Below, in pieces: positions 44,830 to 54,300 of a DNA stretch of 64,000 bases. Below the pieces are notes generated by a model. That model was not told where the DNA came from. It did no database searches and saw nothing but the letters and a program-made list of their open reading frames with translations. The translations under genes were made by a program, and so were the position numbers. This stretch comes from a bacterium (lineage in GTDB: Bacteria; Pseudomonadota; Alphaproteobacteria; Micavibrionales; UBA2020): NCBI GenBank assembly GCA_029945425.1, contig JAQSDV010000004.1, positions 1,285,296 through 1,349,295 of the forward strand. Direction: 5' to 3'. Position 1 is the stretch's first letter. Every line of letters begins with the position of its first letter.

Positions 44830-47800
44830 TTACAGCGTGGCTGCCTTCGGCGGTTTCGGCTGCTTGACGGGCACGGGCGGCGCGACGGTGGCAACCTTCG
44901 CAGGGTCGACGCCATAGGCTTTGTCCAGCACGGGGCGCACCGCGGGAATTGCCGCCTTGAACACTGATGCGGCGAGCGCGCTCGTGAATTTATGCTTACC
45001 GGCATCGGGGCCGTCCACATAGGCGACGACGGTGCCGTAGAATTTATCGTCAATCGCGAAGACAAAAGTCGCGGTGCGGTTTTTCGCCTCCGACGACGTC
45101 ACGCCGCCGCCTTTAGAAAAAGTCTGCTGGCGGTTGTCGCCGGTGCCGGTCTTGCCGCCGACGGACAGGATGCGGCCATCGCTCAGGACGACCGATTTTT
45201 TCGCGCGACGGGCGGTGCCTTCCTCGACCACGCCGTTCATTTCGCGGCGGGCGAGTTTTGCGACTTCTTCGGGCAGCACGCGCGTGCCTTCGACATGCTT
45301 GGGCAGGAAGTCGAGCGCATAGGGCGTATCTGCGGCGAAACTGATTTCCTCGAACTTCGTCGCGGGTTTCAGCACGCCGTCATTCTGGATGATGCCGGAC
45401 AGCGTCGCGAGCGCGGCAGGCGTATCGCCCGACGATCCCAGCGCCGATGCGTAAGACGGCACCATCTTGTCGAAGGAATAGCCGAGGTGCTTCCACGTCG
45501 CGTGAATATGCACGAAGGCTTCTTTTTCCAGCATGATGCGGATGCGCGTGTTCTGCGCCTCCATCTTGTCGGGCTTCAGCAGCCATTTATAGGTCAGGAT
45601 GCGTTCATCGGCAGACGCCTTGACCGCTTCGCTCCATGTGCTATCGGGCGCTTTCGCGCGGTGCGCGGCCAGCCACAGGGCCAGCGGATGCACGCCCGTG
45701 ATGTAGCCGCGGTCGTTCAGATCGAACTTGCCCGGCGCGTAATCGTCGTACAGCTTCTGGAAGTTCGTGTTGTCGCCGATATTGACGCCTTCTTTGCGGA
45801 TAAAGGCCTCCATCTTCTCAATCGGCGCATCGGGGAATACCGAGCGGTAAACGACCGCCAGATGCGTGCCTGAGCGGCGCGTCTTCGCGGCCAGCAGCGA
45901 CGCGGTTTCATCCGCCGATTTATCCTTTTGTTCGCCCCATGCGCGCCACAGGAAGGTTGTGCCTTCGGCATGGATAAACTGTTCCAGATATTTCTGGCGC
46001 TGCGGATTGTCGGGGTTGTCGAAAATATCGGCGCTGACATCCATCTTTTGCGACTGGGTGTAGTAAACGATATCCTTCATCATGCGGATGAACGACAGGT
46101 TGACCGAATGGTGGAACGCGTCCTTGACGTTATAGGACTTGTAGTTTTCCGACGATTCAAAGTTGTCGAAGGTATGCACACCGCCGCCGGTGAAGAAACG
46201 CTCGCCGTTGCCGCCGGAATAGGTGCGGTCAAGGGATGCCTCCAGCATCGCGTTCAGCGATTTATCGGTCGCGGGGTTCGCCATATATTCAATCGCCCAG
46301 CGCGACAGGTTGTCATCGCGCAGGACATGGACGTTATGCAGCGCGTCCGCATCCATGCCGCTATATTTCTTGTGCAGTTCCGACATCGCTTCCAGATACG
46401 ATACCAGCGTGCGCAGTTTCGCGGTCGATCCCAGTTCCAGCTTCGTGCCCTCGTTGACGTTCAGCGCGCCGTCGAAATTGTCGGCCTGTACGCGCAGCAC
46501 GTTCGTGCCGTCGGGCTTTTTTTCGTAGAGGGTAAAGGAATAACGCAGCTGATCGGCAAGCGCGGGGTTCAGCAGCTGGAATCCGGTCAGGCCGTTCTTC
46601 GCCGCGATTTCGGGGTCGGACAGGCTGTGCAGCAGTTTTGTGACCGCTTCGTCGGCGCGCGCATCAATCGTCGTGCGCGCGGTGATATCGAGGCGGTTGA
46701 GCGCGTAGATATCCTTTACGCCCAGATCGCGCATCAGGCTGATCTGCAGCGCCTCGATCGATTTCTGGCGCGCTTCTTCGGTATTGCGGGCGGCGCGCAC
46801 GGGTTTTGCAAATTCAGGATGCGCCGCCATCACGGCGTCCTTCATGCGGGCGCTGATGATGCCCTGTTCCGCCAGCAGCGGCAGGTAGGCATCCACGCGC
46901 GCATCCAGCTCCGCACGCTCGCGCAACAGGAATGCCGACGGTTTCGTGACCGACATCACAAGGCGCAGGGCCTGACGGTACGCATCCGCCGCGCGTTTCA
47001 GTTCGGCATTGTCCATCTGCGCGTCAGGTTTTTTCAGGAGGCGGTTCGCTTCCGCGAAATCCGCGCCAAACCAGGCGACCATGCCGTCGCCAAAGCCGGT
47101 GATCTCGCCGGCGCCGGGGAATGACGACAGCGGGATTGAATTCAGGTAATCCAGCACGATGCGCTGGCCGGCCTCGCGCGTGTCGCGCCCGCCGGAATAG
47201 TTGCGCGTCGATGCCGTCAGCATCTGTTCAAGTTTTTCGGTGCCGGTGCGGGTGACGCCGTCGGGCGAATGGCGGAATTTTTCCGTCTGCGTCGCCAGCG
47301 TCGATCCGCCGGGCGCATTGCCGCCAAGATGCATTTTTTTCAGCATCTGGTCGCGCGCCGCCTTGGCAAATCTGCCCCAGTTGATGGCGTTGTTATGCGT
47401 GTTGGCCTGTTTCTCGATCAGTTGGCGATCTTCGACGAACAGCAGGCTCTGCGCCAATACCGGCGGGATGCTGTCGAAATCGGCATAGACCTGACGCGGG
47501 AAGCGCGCATCGAACAGCACTTGCGCATTGCCGTCGACCAGTTTCAGCCCCGCTTGCGCCTTTTCGTTATAGATGGGGAACAGTTGCAGCCCCGCGATCT
47601 TGCGGTCCGCCCATTCGCCTTCTTTCTCTATCTCGAACCCGCGCGCGGTCAGGCGGTCGCGGAATTGCAGCGTCTGCGTGTAACCCATGCGCTCGTCATA
47701 GGGGCCTGCGGCGGGCGGCGCGATTGTCGGGCCGGTCTGCTGCATCTGGGTGAAGGTCTTGCCCTCTGCAACGCTCGTGAAGAAATGGGATTGCAGGTAA

Positions 47801-48177
47801 GACGATTTCACTTCGGCATAAATGCCCGCGCCCAGCACGATGCCGGTTGTGCCGGCGACCGTCAGACGTTTCGCCCAGCGCGGGAGCGAGCTGTACAAAT
47901 TCGCGGTCTCTTTCGCTTTTTTGCCCACGGTCGATGCGCCCGATGACAGCAGCGACGCACCCGTCGACAGCGCGTCGGAACCGGCTTGCACAATCGATGC
48001 GCCCGTGGACAGCAGCTTCGCCTTGAATGACGGCGGGGCAGGGGGCAGCGGCGCGCTTTCCGGTGCTGTGGATTGAGGAGGATCAATAAGGCTTGAATCG
48101 GGAAGGCTTGAATCGGGGGCAGGCGTCTCGCCTTCGGGGATAAGGTCAGGGTCGCGTTTATCGTCTTCATTCGACAT
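44830..48177 (-). CDS. Divergent class A penicillin-binding protein
   Basis: A 1115-residue bifunctional peptidoglycan synthase. A Pro/Ser-rich cytoplasmic N-terminus (1-100) precedes one membrane helix (about 103-122). The glycosyltransferase-51 domain has the first catalytic Glu at E249 (LLFVEDRQLIE) and GGSTLATQTEKF. The KxEILExYLN motif is altered to RIVLDYLNSIP. The transpeptidase has SxxK (LGSTAKLRTL), SxN (SVN in HHSVNLSF) and KTG (GGKTGTGDN). The C-terminus is a KQPKPPKAATL tail. First gene of a coupled three-gene unit. It is longer and more diverged than PBP1a/PBP1b and may act at a special growth site, which is inferred. Confidence 0.85.
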   Translation of the reverse strand: MSNEDDKRDPDLIPEGETPAPDSSLPDSSLIDPPQSTAPESAPLPPAPPSFKAKLLSTGASIVQAGSDALSTGASLLSSGASTVGKKAKETANLYSSLPRWAKRLTVAGTTGIVLGAGIYAEVKSSYLQSHFFTSVAEGKTFTQMQQTGPTIAPPAAGPYDERMGYTQTLQFRDRLTARGFEIEKEGEWADRKIAGLQLFPIYNEKAQAGLKLVDGNAQVLFDARFPRQVYADFDSIPPVLAQSLLFVEDRQLIEKQANTHNNAINWGRFAKAARDQMLKKMHLGGNAPGGSTLATQTEKFRHSPDGVTRTGTEKLEQMLTASTRNYSGGRDTREAGQRIVLDYLNSIPLSSFPGAGEITGFGDGMVAWFGADFAEANRLLKKPDAQMDNAELKRAADAYRQALRLVMSVTKPSAFLLRERAELDARVDAYLPLLAEQGIISARMKDAVMAAHPEFAKPVRAARNTEEARQKSIEALQISLMRDLGVKDIYALNRLDITARTTIDARADEAVTKLLHSLSDPEIAAKNGLTGFQLLNPALADQLRYSFTLYEKKPDGTNVLRVQADNFDGALNVNEGTKLELGSTAKLRTLVSYLEAMSELHKKYSGMDADALHNVHVLRDDNLSRWAIEYMANPATDKSLNAMLEASLDRTYSGGNGERFFTGGGVHTFDNFESSENYKSYNVKDAFHHSVNLSFIRMMKDIVYYTQSQKMDVSADIFDNPDNPQRQKYLEQFIHAEGTTFLWRAWGEQKDKSADETASLLAAKTRRSGTHLAVVYRSVFPDAPIEKMEAFIRKEGVNIGDNTNFQKLYDDYAPGKFDLNDRGYITGVHPLALWLAAHRAKAPDSTWSEAVKASADERILTYKWLLKPDKMEAQNTRIRIMLEKEAFVHIHATWKHLGYSFDKMVPSYASALGSSGDTPAALATLSGIIQNDGVLKPATKFEEISFAADTPYALDFLPKHVEGTRVLPEEVAKLARREMNGVVEEGTARRAKKSVVLSDGRILSVGGKTGTGDNRQQTFSKGGGVTSSEAKNRTATFVFAIDDKFYGTVVAYVDGPDAGKHKFTSALAASVFKAAIPAVRPVLDKAYGVDPAKVATVAPPVPVKQPKPPKAATL

Positions 48178-48313
48178 GATTGCCGAGACTCCAGAAGGGC
48201 TAGATATGTATATTTATGTGAAACAACCTATACCGCTTACAGAATTTATGCAAACGAAAAGCGATAAAGCTAAACGATTGAAATAACTTAACTATCTTTT
48301 TAAGGGGGATAAA

Positions 48314-48388
48314 TGGTGCCGTTGATGGGATTTGAACCCGCGACCTCCCGCTTACGAAGCGGATGCTCTACCCCTGAGCTACAACGGC
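48314..48388 (-). tRNA. tRNA-Thr (CGT anticodon)
   Basis: A cloverleaf on the minus strand: acceptor GCCGTTG / CAACGGC (7 perfect pairs), D arm GCTC...GAGC, anticodon loop TTCGTAA with CGT (codon ACG), T loop TTCAAAT, and an encoded CCA. The T stem GCGGG/CCCAT contains one C-A mismatch. Confidence 0.93.
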
Positions 48389-48558
48389 ATCAGGGACGCA
48401 ACATAAGGGAAAGCGCAGCAGTTTTCAAGTATGGAATCTGTGAAAACGGTTGCGCGGGCTTTCAAAAAATCCTTTAGAATCAACGAAAATCCTCGGCGGG
48501 GTTGCTTTATTAACCAGCGGCATGCCACTTTGGGCGGAAATAACGGAGTAATAAAGCG

Positions 48559-49908
48559 ATGGCCGACCCCCTGAAATTTTTCGAAGAGAACCCCGACGTC
48601 GAAACGCTCGAGGCGTTTATCGTCGATGTCAGCGGCATCCTGCGCGGCAAGAAAATGCCCCGCCAGAATGCCACCAAGTTGTTCAAGGGCGGCGTGCGCA
48701 TGCCGCGTTCCGCCTTCGCCGTCGACATCTGGGGGCAGGACGTTCCCGCTGCGCAGCTGATCATCGAAACCGGCGACAATGACGGCGTGTGTTTCCCCGT
48801 GAAGGATTCGCTGCGCATGGTGCCGTGGCTGAAAAACACCGCGCAGATCATGCTGACGATGAAGGAACCCGATGGCCGCCCGTTCTTCGGCGACAGCCGT
48901 CAGGTGCTGAAACGTATCCTCGGTCTTTATGCGAAAAAGGGCTGGACGCCTGTCGTGGCGGCGGAGCTTGAATTTTACCTGCTCGACGCGCAGATGGATG
49001 AACGCGGCAACCCGCAACCGCCGCTGAGCCCCCGATCCGGCAAGCGCTCCAACGCGGCGCACCTGTTCAGCATTTCCGAGATCACGGAATTCGACAACGT
49101 GCTGGGCGGCATTTCCAAGGCCTGCGATATGCAGGGGATTCCGGCGGATGCCTGCATCTCGGAAAACGGGCCCGGCCAGTATGAAATCAACCTGTTCCAT
49201 GTGCCGGATGCGCTGGCTGCCGCCGACCATGCGACGCTGATGAAGCGCGTCGTGCGCGGCGTTGCGCGCAAGCACGGTTTCGATGCGACCTTCATGGCGA
49301 AACCCTACGGTAACGAAGCGGGCAACGGCATGCACGTCCACTTCAGCATCATCGACAAAAAAGGCAAAAACATCTTCGCCGGCAAGGATTACAAAGGCTC
49401 GCCCGCGCTGCGCCATGCGCTCGGCGGTCTCATGAAACATATGGGCGATACGACCGCGATCTTCGCCCCCAACTTCAACTCCTACCGCCGTTTCGCGGTG
49501 GGAAGCCATGCGCCGACGGCGGTGGCATGGGGCTACGACAACCGCACCGCGGCCTGCCGCGTGCCCGCCGCCGATATCGATGCCACGCGCATCGAACACC
49601 GCGTCGCGGGCGGCGACACCAACCCGTATCTGTGCATCGCGGCGATTTTGGCCGCCGCCTATGACGGCCTTGTGAATAAACTCGATCCCGGCAAGCCGTC
49701 GACGGGCAACATTTATAATTCCAAGGCAAAACGCCTGCCCAACGCATGGGAAACCGCGCTGGAATTGTTCGAAGGGTCCAAATTCATCAAGAAGTATTTC
49801 GGCGAGAATTACCAGCGTCTCTACCTTGCCTGCAAGTTGCAGGAACAGGACATCATCGACCGCCAGGTTTCCAGCCTGGAATACGACACTTATCTCAGGG
49901 ATATCTAA
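48559..49908 (+). CDS. puuA: Glutamine synthetase-like gamma-glutamylputrescine synthetase
   Basis: A 449-residue glutamine-synthetase-fold ligase. Active-site blocks include ELEFYLLD, ENGPGQYEIN, NGMHVHFS and NSYRRF. The sequence and linkage to an FAD oxidase fit the PuuA branch, which joins glutamate to putrescine (or another polyamine) using ATP, rather than GlnA. The oxidase gene follows by three bases. Substrate choice among polyamines is inferred. Confidence 0.83.
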   Translation: MADPLKFFEENPDVETLEAFIVDVSGILRGKKMPRQNATKLFKGGVRMPRSAFAVDIWGQDVPAAQLIIETGDNDGVCFPVKDSLRMVPWLKNTAQIMLTMKEPDGRPFFGDSRQVLKRILGLYAKKGWTPVVAAELEFYLLDAQMDERGNPQPPLSPRSGKRSNAAHLFSISEITEFDNVLGGISKACDMQGIPADACISENGPGQYEINLFHVPDALAAADHATLMKRVVRGVARKHGFDATFMAKPYGNEAGNGMHVHFSIIDKKGKNIFAGKDYKGSPALRHALGGLMKHMGDTTAIFAPNFNSYRRFAVGSHAPTAVAWGYDNRTAACRVPAADIDATRIEHRVAGGDTNPYLCIAAILAAAYDGLVNKLDPGKPSTGNIYNSKAKRLPNAWETALELFEGSKFIKKYFGENYQRLYLACKLQEQDIIDRQVSSLEYDTYLRDI

Positions 49909-49911
49909 ATC

Positions 49912-51216
49912 TTGCAGCCAAAATTACAGTCAAGCGGGCCCGCGACCCACACCGGCTCCTACTATGCCGCCTCCGCAAATCCGCAGCCCGAACGCCCGCC
50001 GTTGCAGGGCGACGTGACGGCGGATGTTTGCGTGATCGGCGCAGGTTTCGCGGGTATTTCGACCGCGCTGCATCTGGCTGAAAAAGGGCTGAAGGTTGTC
50101 GTGCTGGAGGCGGTGAAGATCGCCTATGGTGCGTCGGGCCGCAACGGCGGGCAGATCATCAATGGCTATTCCCGCGATTACGACACGATCCTCGGCCGTT
50201 ACGGTCAGGACACCGCGAAGGCGCTCCTGAACATGAGCTTCGAGGGTGGCGACATCATCCGCGAGCGCATCCAGAAATATAACATCCAATGCGACCACAA
50301 ACCGGGCAGCTTCTTCGCCGCCTTCACGCCCGCGCAGATGAATTTTCTGGAGCGCCGCCGCGAAGTCTGGGCCTCCGCCGGTCACGACCAGACCGAAATG
50401 TATGACGATGAGAAGGTGCGCGAAGTTTCCGACACGCCGCTTTATATCGGCGGGATGCTGGATAAACGCGGCGGGCATATCCACCCGATGAACCTTGTGC
50501 TGGGGCAGGCGACCGCGCTGGAATCCCTCGGCGGCAAGATTTATGAACTCAGCCGCGTCACCCATATCGACAAGGGCGCCAAACCCGTCGCCCATACCGC
50601 GCAGGGCAAGGTGACCGCCAATTTCCTTGTCGTCTGCGGCAACGCCTATATCGGCGAGGCCGTGCCCGAGCTGCCGCACCGCTTTATGTCGGTTTCCAGC
50701 CAGATCGTGACGACGGAGGTGCTGGGGGCGGAGCTGACGGACAAGATGATGCCAGCCGATTTCTGCCTCGAAGACTGCAATTACCTGCTCGATTACTACC
50801 GCATCACCGGCGACAAACGCCTGCTGTTCGGCGGCGGGGTGGTTTACACGGGCGCGGAGCCTGCCGACATCATCCGCCGTCTGGAACCCCATGTTATCAA
50901 GACCTTCCCCTTCCTGCAGGGCAAGAAATTCGATTTCGCCTGGAGCGGCAATTTCGCGCTCACGCTGACCCGCATGCCCCATATTGGACGTTTATCGGAT
51001 ACGGTCTATTTTATTCAGGGTGACAGCGGCCATGGCGTGACCACCACCCACCTGCTCGGCCGCCTGACCGCCGAGGCCATCAACCACCAGACCCGCCGCT
51101 GGGACGCCTTCGCCAGCATGCCGAATTACCCCTTCCCGGGCGGCAGGCTTTTCCGCGTCCCGCTCACGATGATGGGTGCGTGGTATTATGGTATGAAAGA
51201 GAAGCTGGGAATATAA
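49912..51216 (+). CDS. puuB: FAD-dependent oxidoreductase (gamma-glutamylputrescine oxidase-like)
   Basis: A 434-residue DAO-family flavoprotein. The Rossmann motif CVIGAGFAGISTALHLAEKG is at about residues 36-55, followed by YGASGRNGGQI, which is typical of PuuB-like oxidases. It is expected to oxidise gamma-glutamylputrescine to an aldehyde. It begins with TTG three bases after puuA, so the two are co-translated. The later Puu enzymes (PuuC, PuuD) are not seen here. Confidence 0.83.
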   Translation: MQPKLQSSGPATHTGSYYAASANPQPERPPLQGDVTADVCVIGAGFAGISTALHLAEKGLKVVVLEAVKIAYGASGRNGGQIINGYSRDYDTILGRYGQDTAKALLNMSFEGGDIIRERIQKYNIQCDHKPGSFFAAFTPAQMNFLERRREVWASAGHDQTEMYDDEKVREVSDTPLYIGGMLDKRGGHIHPMNLVLGQATALESLGGKIYELSRVTHIDKGAKPVAHTAQGKVTANFLVVCGNAYIGEAVPELPHRFMSVSSQIVTTEVLGAELTDKMMPADFCLEDCNYLLDYYRITGDKRLLFGGGVVYTGAEPADIIRRLEPHVIKTFPFLQGKKFDFAWSGNFALTLTRMPHIGRLSDTVYFIQGDSGHGVTTTHLLGRLTAEAINHQTRRWDAFASMPNYPFPGGRLFRVPLTMMGAWYYGMKEKLGI

Positions 51217-51324
51217 TTATCTTTCTCCCTCTTGATTTCATAACCCCCAAATAAATCTTTGTTAATGCAAACCTATTACCATTAAAATGGGGATAGAGAA
51301 TTTTTGTCCGGGGATGTTTAGGTC

Positions 51325-54300
51325 ATGACCACAGAGATCGGTACCGATGGAGTAAATGATGTTCTTACCGCCAGCGGTGGCAGTGGAAACACCCTTGCGG
51401 GCGCGGGCGGAAACGACGTCCTTTTCGGCGGAAGCGGAAACGATTTTTTTGATATCGATATTGGCACGCTGACAGGACTTTATACCGGCATCGACAAGAT
51501 GCAGGGCTACGGCGGCAACGATACCTACCGTGTCGATAACATCTCGGATCAGGTCGTCGAACTTGCGGGCGGTGGCGTTGATATCATTCTTGCCAGCGTC
51601 TCGTATACGCTTTCCACCAACGTCGAAAATCTCACGATGCTTGATGGCGCCATCACGGGCACAGGCAACGCATCCGCTAACACCATTATCGGCAACGGGA
51701 CGGACAACATTATTAACGGCGGCGCTGGCGCCGACTATATGGACGGCTTCGATGCAGGGGGCGATACCTTCGTTGTGGATAACGCGCTCGACATCGTCAC
51801 CGGCGTATCCACCAACACTGATGATATCAGCACAGTTATTTCGTCGGTTTCCTTCAGTGCCAACGACATCGACCTGCTCTCGGCCCTGGACGATACCCGC
51901 GTTTACATTTCGAATGTCACGCTCACGGGCACCGCAGCCATCGATGCTATTGGTAACACCCGGGCGAACGTGCTGGTCGGCAACTCAGCCTCCAACACGC
52001 TCGACGGCGGCATGGGCGCAACGTTGTCGAATGGCGACGGCAACGACACGCTGAACGGCGGCGGCGGTGCGGACCGCATGATCGGCGGCGACGGCGACGA
52101 CGTTTATTTCGTCGATAACGCGGGCGACGTTATCGTCGAAGGGGTACTCCTTACTGACGGGGCGGACACCATCAAGTCCACCATCACGACCGACCTTCGG
52201 CTTGCAAACTTCGACAACGTCGAAAACCTGTATCTGATCGGCACGGCGAACATCAACGGCATTGCGACCAATAACGGCAACGCCATCACAGGCAACAGCG
52301 GGCGCAACACGATTACTGGCGGTACGGGCGGGGATATCCTGAGCGGCGGCACGAACACCGGCACCGCGGGCGACAGGCTGGTGGGCGGCGCGGGCGATGA
52401 CTCCTACATCATTTTCAACGCCAATGATGTCGTGATCGAGGGTGCTGGCGGCGGTATCGACCAGCTGACCGTTTTCACCAACTTCTCGCTGTCTTCGACG
52501 GCGCTGGCCGCGCAGGAAATTGAAAACCTGTCGCTGGCGGGCAATGCCGTCATCGGTACAGGTAACCAGCTTGTTAACGTCATCGTGGGCAACGAACTCG
52601 ACAACACGCTCGACGGCGGGCAGAACGCCGCAGGCCTCTACGACACCCTGGCCGGCGGCGATGGCGACGACATATATATCGTTCGCAATGAGGGGCTTTT
52701 GCCTGGCGAAGGTGACTTTGTCGATGAAATTCTGGATCAGGGCAATGACACCGTTCAGGCCACCTTTAACTACACACTGACGACTTTCGTCGAAAATCTC
52801 GTGCTGCTGGGCACCGCCAACCTGAACGGTACCGGAAACAATTTCGACAATACCATCACCGGCAACGCGGGAAATAACAGTCTCGACGGCGCGCTTGGCG
52901 CGGATACCCTGATTGGGGGCCTCGGGAATGACACGTATGTGGTCGACGAGATTGGCGACGTCGTTTCCGAAGCCGGTGGTGGCGGGTTTGCGGACTCGGT
53001 TCGCTCATCCATCAGCTATACGCTCGGTGACAACCTCGAAAACCTGACGCTGACAGGCGTCATTGCAATCGACGGCACAGGCAACAGCACGGCAAACGTC
53101 ATCATCGGCAATGGCGCTGCGAATACGCTGGACGGCGCGGGCGGCGTGGACACGATGGCGGGCCTTGGCGGCGACGATTATTATTTCGTCGATGATTCCG
53201 GCGATGTCATCCTCGAAACAGGCGGCATTGATACGGTCGCCGCCAGCGTCACCTATACGCTCGGCGATCCGCTGCTCGAAAACCTCGTGCTCACGGGTTC
53301 CGGCAACATTAACGGCACGGGCAACGCGAGTAATAACGCCATCACCGGCAATGACGGCAATAACTCGCTGGACGGTATGGGCGGCACCGATACGCTGACC
53401 GGCGGCGTTGGTAACGATACCTATGTTATCGATACCTCGGCAGACATCGTCAGCGAGAACGCCGGCGAAGGCACCGATACCGTCTTGGCCGATCTGGCCG
53501 CGGCGGACACGTATGTCCTTACGGCTGACGTTGAAAACCTGACCCTGATCGGAACCAATGCCGCCCACGGCACAGGCAACACGCTCGACAACGTGCTGAC
53601 CGGCAATAGTGCCGCGAACACGCTGATTTCGGGTGTCGGCAACGATACGCTTAACGGCGGCCTTGGCGCGGATGCGCTGATTGGCGGCACCGGCGATGAT
53701 TTCTACGTGGTCGACAATGCGGGCGACACCATCACGGAACTTGTCGGCGAAGGCACTGACACGGTCAGCAGCAACACCACCTTTACGCTGAGCGGCAACC
53801 TTGAAAACCTTGTGCTGACGGGCGCAGCTAACATCAACGGCACAGGCGATACCGGCAACAACGTCATCACCGGCAATACCGGCATCAACGTGCTGACGGG
53901 TAATGACGGCAGCGACACGCTCGACGGCGGCACCGGTGCCGACACCATGATCGGCGGCCTTGGCGATGATACCTTCTATGTGGACAATATCAACGATGTC
54001 GTTGTTGAGGGAGCTGGTGGTGGCTCGGGTAACGATACCGTCATCACCTTTGCAACCACAACGCTGTCGGGCAACATCGAAAACCTGACCCTGTCCGGCA
54101 CCGCTGCCATTAATGGCACGGGCGACGGCGGCGCAAACCTCATCACGGGAAATGCGGGGAAAAACATCCTCTCCGGCCTCGGCGGCGCGGATACGCTCGA
54201 CGGCGGCTTGGGCGCGGATACCATGATCGGCGGCCTCGGGAATGACGTCTTTATCATTGATAATATCGCCGATAAAGTAACGGAAGTGGCAGGTGAAGGC

